The translations under genes and the position numbers were made by a program. From contig NZ_CP086063.1 in NCBI RefSeq assembly GCF_020783315.1, positions 3,088,501-3,152,500 on the forward strand: a DNA stretch of 64,000 nucleotides. Reading direction: 5' to 3'. The stretch comes from Ferruginibacter lapsinanis. GTDB lineage: Bacteria; Bacteroidota; Bacteroidia; Chitinophagales; Chitinophagaceae. The notes under the pieces are model-generated. The model did no database searches. It saw only the letters and a list, made by a program, of their open reading frames with translations, and had not been told where the DNA came from. This document shows positions 61,215 to 64,000 of this stretch, piece after piece (positions within the stretch are counted from its first letter, which is position 1; every line of letters begins with the position of its first letter).

Positions 61215-61245
61215 AATGGCCGGTATTTTCCGGCCATTATTTTTT
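61215..61245 (+). terminator. rho-independent terminator
   Basis: A 9-bp stem AATGGCCGG / CCGGCCATT with a 6-base loop and a TATTTTTT tail, eight bases after the CBM48-like gene. Confidence 0.9.
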
Positions 61246-61348
61246 ACAGCCTGGATGCTAACATCCATGGCTATATCTTTATCGTTCGGGTATTTTATAA
61301 AGGCTTTATATTTGTACTAATACATCATTTACGTCAGCCTTTTATTGA

Positions 61349-61891
61349 ATGCTAAAAAACTCCTATCTATATAGGCTATACGCTAAAAGCAAACTTTGGT
61401 TTGTATTTTTCTGTGTCTTCATTTCTCTCTCTCTCTTTACACATAAAACCGGTGTAGAAATAACTCCATTTTTTGTTTGGGGCATGTACAGTAATATTGA
61501 TACTGTCAAACCTTCCTACGATATTCTAGAAGTCACCATCAACAATAATGAAAAAATACGATTAGATCAAACCTGGGCTGAACCCTACAGAATGATGATC
61601 TATACCAGCTTTGACAAATACCAGCATTATGCAGATGATGGCTATGTTGATTCAATGACATATTACAGGAAAGGAGAAAAAGGGGCAATCAGACGCATCC
61701 AGTATTTTTTTGCCTCTCACTTAGCTAACCAGCAGGAAAACATTCTGCAATACCCCGCCTGGCTTAAAAGATATATAGCACATGCACTTAATAAGAACGT
61801 AGAAACTATACAGGTTGATAAGATCAGTTTTACTTACAACGAAAAAGGATTTGCAACGATCATCAGTAAAAAAAATTTACTTAGCCAATGA
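61349..61891 (+). CDS. membrane-anchored protein of unknown function
   Basis: A 180-residue protein with a short basic N-terminus, one membrane segment (LWFVFFCVFISLSLFTH, about residues 16-32) and an exported domain of about 145 residues (FFVWGMYSNIDTVKPSYDIL and AEPYRMMIYTSFDKYQHYAD). No domain is recognised. Its stop overlaps the start of the next gene (ATGA type, four bases), so the two are translationally coupled and likely act together. Confidence 0.75.
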   Translation: MLKNSYLYRLYAKSKLWFVFFCVFISLSLFTHKTGVEITPFFVWGMYSNIDTVKPSYDILEVTINNNEKIRLDQTWAEPYRMMIYTSFDKYQHYADDGYVDSMTYYRKGEKGAIRRIQYFFASHLANQQENILQYPAWLKRYIAHALNKNVETIQVDKISFTYNEKGFATIISKKNLLSQ

Positions 61892-62784
61892 GAACTGATA
61901 TTGCAAACAATAAGGAAAGAATAGTACTCACCAGAATGGTGTTTGGCTTTATTTTATTTGCAATACTTTTCCGATACATCAATCATAGTTTGCTTAGCAA
62001 CATGCAGGCTCCGGTATTAAAATACCCTTTGATTGATTACACGTATTGGTTGATCCATTTCAGTGGAGTGCCTGATATCATTACCTCAAATATTTATTTA
62101 TCCGTTTTATTTGATATCAGTTTAACACTCACTGCGATCATGGTATTTTGTTTCCCATTAAAACGAACTTTTGCAATATTATTTACACTACTTTATTTTT
62201 TCTATTTCATTTGTTATAACAGCTATGCGATGCATCACTCCCATCCCATGGCTGGGATATTTTTCCTTTCTTTCGCATTCTGGCCAAAGAAAGATGCTAC
62301 ATTTAAAATTGTTTGGGAAGGCATCCGTTATATAGTGATCTTTATTTATGTAGATGCCTTTGTATTTAAACTGTTGAATGGTGCAGTATTTAACCCAACA
62401 CAAGGCATGGCAAATGTGAAGGAAAATATTGGTTGGATAATGTTAGGAACAGATACTCCCATTTTCTCCAAAGATTTTTATGCTTTTTTTTTACGCCATA
62501 ATATGTTGATGCAGGCTGGATACCTGATGGTTGTTTTTTTAGAAGGCATAATTGTTCTGGGATTTTTTACGAAAAAATTCGATAAATATTTGTTCTGGTG
62601 CCCTATTCTTATCCATGCTATTAACTATATTTTTGTAGATGTTTGCTTTGCAGAGATGACGATCGTTTCGATTGTTTTTCTGAACACCTCCAAAATACCT
62701 TATCTTGTACAAAACCTTTTTTATTATCAACCCAATCATTTTTTTCAGAAATTCTATTTAAAAAATGAAAAAACTTATTTGTAA
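61888..62784 (+). CDS. polytopic membrane protein, HTTM-like
   Basis: A 298-residue protein with about seven to eight membrane segments and a conserved-looking luminal His pair in SYAMHHSHPMAGIFF. The layout (DoxX/HTTM-like, with YVDAFVFKLLNGAVFNPTQG and NYIFVDVCFAEMTIVSIVF) resembles the HTTM domain family related to vitamin K-dependent carboxylase, but assignment is tentative. It overlaps the preceding gene by four bases and the following acyltransferase gene by 20, so all are in one operon. Role in surface glycan or lipid modification is inferred from neighbours. Confidence 0.7.
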   Translation: MRTDIANNKERIVLTRMVFGFILFAILFRYINHSLLSNMQAPVLKYPLIDYTYWLIHFSGVPDIITSNIYLSVLFDISLTLTAIMVFCFPLKRTFAILFTLLYFFYFICYNSYAMHHSHPMAGIFFLSFAFWPKKDATFKIVWEGIRYIVIFIYVDAFVFKLLNGAVFNPTQGMANVKENIGWIMLGTDTPIFSKDFYAFFLRHNMLMQAGYLMVVFLEGIIVLGFFTKKFDKYLFWCPILIHAINYIFVDVCFAEMTIVSIVFLNTSKIPYLVQNLFYYQPNHFFQKFYLKNEKTYL

Positions 62785-63295
62785 AATATTTGGTTTTAGA
62801 GAAGAAATGCCATTGAGTTTTTACATGGCTGACTTTTTTTTCAGAAGACTCTTGAGAATAAATGCGGATGTACCATGGGCTGTGCATCATACAAGCAGAG
62901 TGATCAATGCCAAAAATATTACCCGAGGTATCAATGTTTTTCCCGGCGACTCTCCGGGAAATTTTATTGATGCAAGTAACGGTATCAGCATTGGCGACTA
63001 TACCAATATAGGGCCTAATGCAGGATTGATAACCGCCAATCATAATCTCATCGATAATTCAATATTCGATCCAGCTCCTCCTATCAAAATAGGTAAGTTT
63101 TGCTGGATTGGGATGAATGTAGTAATATTACCCGGAGTGGAGTTAGGCGATTTTACAGTTGTAGGTGCAGGAGCCGTGGTATCAAAAAGTTTTACAGAAG
63201 GATATTGTGTGTTGGGTGGTGTGCCGGCAACAATCATTAATCATCTCGATAAAAATACTTGTGACGAATTCAGCAGAACAAAATATCAACGTTGA
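62765..63295 (+). CDS. hexapeptide-repeat acyltransferase (LbH family)
   Basis: A 176-residue left-handed beta-helix acyltransferase. Hexapeptide turns run from ISIGDYTNIGPNAGLITANH (putative catalytic His near residue 97) through IKIGKFCWIGMNVVILPGVE to VVGAGAVVSKSF and VLGGVPATII. It probably O-acetylates sugars of surface polysaccharide using acetyl-CoA. It overlaps the HTTM-like gene by 20 bases and is followed by the flippase. Confidence 0.88.
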   Translation: MKKLICKIFGFREEMPLSFYMADFFFRRLLRINADVPWAVHHTSRVINAKNITRGINVFPGDSPGNFIDASNGISIGDYTNIGPNAGLITANHNLIDNSIFDPAPPIKIGKFCWIGMNVVILPGVELGDFTVVGAGAVVSKSFTEGYCVLGGVPATIINHLDKNTCDEFSRTKYQR

Positions 63296-63302
63296 CAATT
63301 TT

Positions 63303-64000
63303 TTGAAAAAAAAAATTGCTACCAGATCCCTGCTCCTGCTTATCAGCAAACTTCTCCCCGTTGCTGTTCAGTTATTGATCATCTTTATTTTTTCAAGGCG
63401 TTTATCTTATGATGACTATGGCAGTTATCAATCTATATGGCTTTATATTGGCGTATTAAGTGCGATCGGACTTTTTGGATTGCCTTCTTTATTATTATCG
63501 TCTTCCCTGCAAAATATCCTGACATGGATAAAGGAAAATAAAAAAACAGCTATCCCGATCTTTGTATTGCTCAATTTATTACCGATCGTTTATCTGCTTA
63601 CAATGGTGCAGCATTTCACTATCGGGACCAAACTTTTACTGTTAACAGTATTAATAGCACAAAATATTTCAATCATTATTGAAACAATTGCTATAAAAAA
63701 TGAAAACGAAAAAAGGGTTGTTATCAGCAATATAATTTTTGCAGCGTTTTTTTTAACATGGCATCTATATGTTTTAAACAGTGGCTATTCACTTATAAAA
63801 CTTCTACCGGGTTTATTGCTGTTATATATTATAAAAAGCTTGTTTTTATTACAAAAGAAAAACAATGCATTACCCGACCAGCACACAATTTTAGCGGAAG
63901 ACAATATCGGCAAACAATGGCTTTACCTGGGGATTAATGATGTATTGGGTATGTTGTTCAAGTGGCTTGATAAATGGGTGATCCTTTTATTGGTTACTAC
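63303..64000 (+). CDS. polysaccharide flippase / Wzx-like membrane protein, N-terminal part
   Basis: An open frame running to the end of the window. It reads LKKKIATRSLLLLISKLLPV at the start, then RRLSYDDYGSYQSIWLYIGV and LPSLLLSSSLQNILTW, with at least six membrane segments. This is the N-terminal layout of MATE/Wzx-type oligosaccharide flippases. A TTG at 63303 is the nearest start after the acyltransferase; a GTG at 63261 in the same frame (overlap of 35 bases) is the alternative. The late visible part IGKQWLYLGINDVLGMLFKW repeats the family's second-half start. It continues beyond position 64000. Confidence 0.8.
   Translation, partial: MKKKIATRSLLLLISKLLPVAVQLLIIFIFSRRLSYDDYGSYQSIWLYIGVLSAIGLFGLPSLLLSSSLQNILTWIKENKKTAIPIFVLLNLLPIVYLLTMVQHFTIGTKLLLLTVLIAQNISIIIETIAIKNENEKRVVISNIIFAAFFLTWHLYVLNSGYSLIKLLPGLLLLYIIKSLFLLQKKNNALPDQHTILAEDNIGKQWLYLGINDVLGMLFKWLDKWVILLLVT

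Noticed and set aside
61-64000. Prophage, insertion sequence, tRNA or rRNA genes
   Set aside because: No transposase, integrase, phage structural gene, tRNA cloverleaf or rRNA segment was recognised on reading both strands; absence is by eye, not by a dedicated search.

Overview
The window looks like chromosomal DNA of a Bacteroidota bacterium, most likely family Chitinophagaceae. The DNA is AT-rich. Promoters that can be read carry the Bacteroidota -7 box TAnnTTTG, and Shine-Dalgarno sequences are mostly absent, with A-rich leaders instead. Two kinds of type IX secretion (T9SS) sorting domain are present (type A and type B). Menaquinone is made by the futalosine route (mqnE), and topoisomerase IV subunits have the Bacteroidota form. 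Genus is not decidable from the sequence alone. No rRNA, tRNA, CRISPR array, transposase or prophage was seen.

Layout. 0-1.5 kb: two sugar-nucleotide genes of the D-glycero-D-manno-heptose pathway (hddC-like, gmhB-like). 1.6-5.4 kb: an orphan secreted protein, lepA, and a small S23/four-helix-bundle gene enclosed by inverted arrays of an 8-bp repeat. The repeat-rich gap after lepA's promoter ends here. 5.4-9.2 kb: an orphan secreted protein, a strict 21-bp tandem repeat of 19 units, then uxuA and a GH28 pectinase in one operon (hexuronate/pectin use). 9.3-20.2 kb: mostly single orphan secreted proteins and lipoproteins mixed with recognisable enzymes (methyltransferase, acyltransferase, FMN reductase, lipoprotein cytochrome c, SRPBCC protein, L,D-transpeptidase), plus a broken response-regulator stub. 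20.3-28.3 kb: a 1363-residue multi-Ig T9SS adhesin, a coiled-coil membrane protein and a YitT transporter-like protein.

28.5-34.4 kb: a TonB-type outer-membrane receptor with an operator over its promoter, then a YceI - porin - YceI group with a CRP/FNR-like palindrome upstream. 34.5-36.6 kb: an SDR - DUF2256 - DUF2805 - TspO - orphan cluster of the kind that accompanies photolyase/cryptochrome genes in this phylum, here without the photolyase. 36.7-40.8 kb: SulP transporter, nucleoside-type MFS permease and, divergently, mqnE; two near-identical palindromes 21 bp apart lie between the last two. 41-49 kb: a small secreted protein and a giant T9SS protein of about 2288 residues that is split by a run of ten G (coding strand). 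One more G would restore a single frame.

49-55.4 kb: parC and parE with a DUF1835 gene and a methyltransferase between them. 55.4-61.2 kb: cysteine-cluster protein, BON lipoprotein, Mur ligase, Tet-type MFS exporter, membrane protein, lipoprotein MsrA and a CBM48-like single-domain protein. 61.3-64 kb: the start of a surface-glycan operon (two membrane proteins, a hexapeptide acyltransferase and a flippase cut by the window end).

Most noteworthy: the poly-G frameshift in the giant adhesin, the S23 gene held between inverted satellite arrays (resembling a free-standing rRNA intervening sequence), the paired palindromes between mqnE and the permease, the photolyase-associated gene cluster including a 48-residue DUF2256 gene, and the 21-bp phase-locked repeat.
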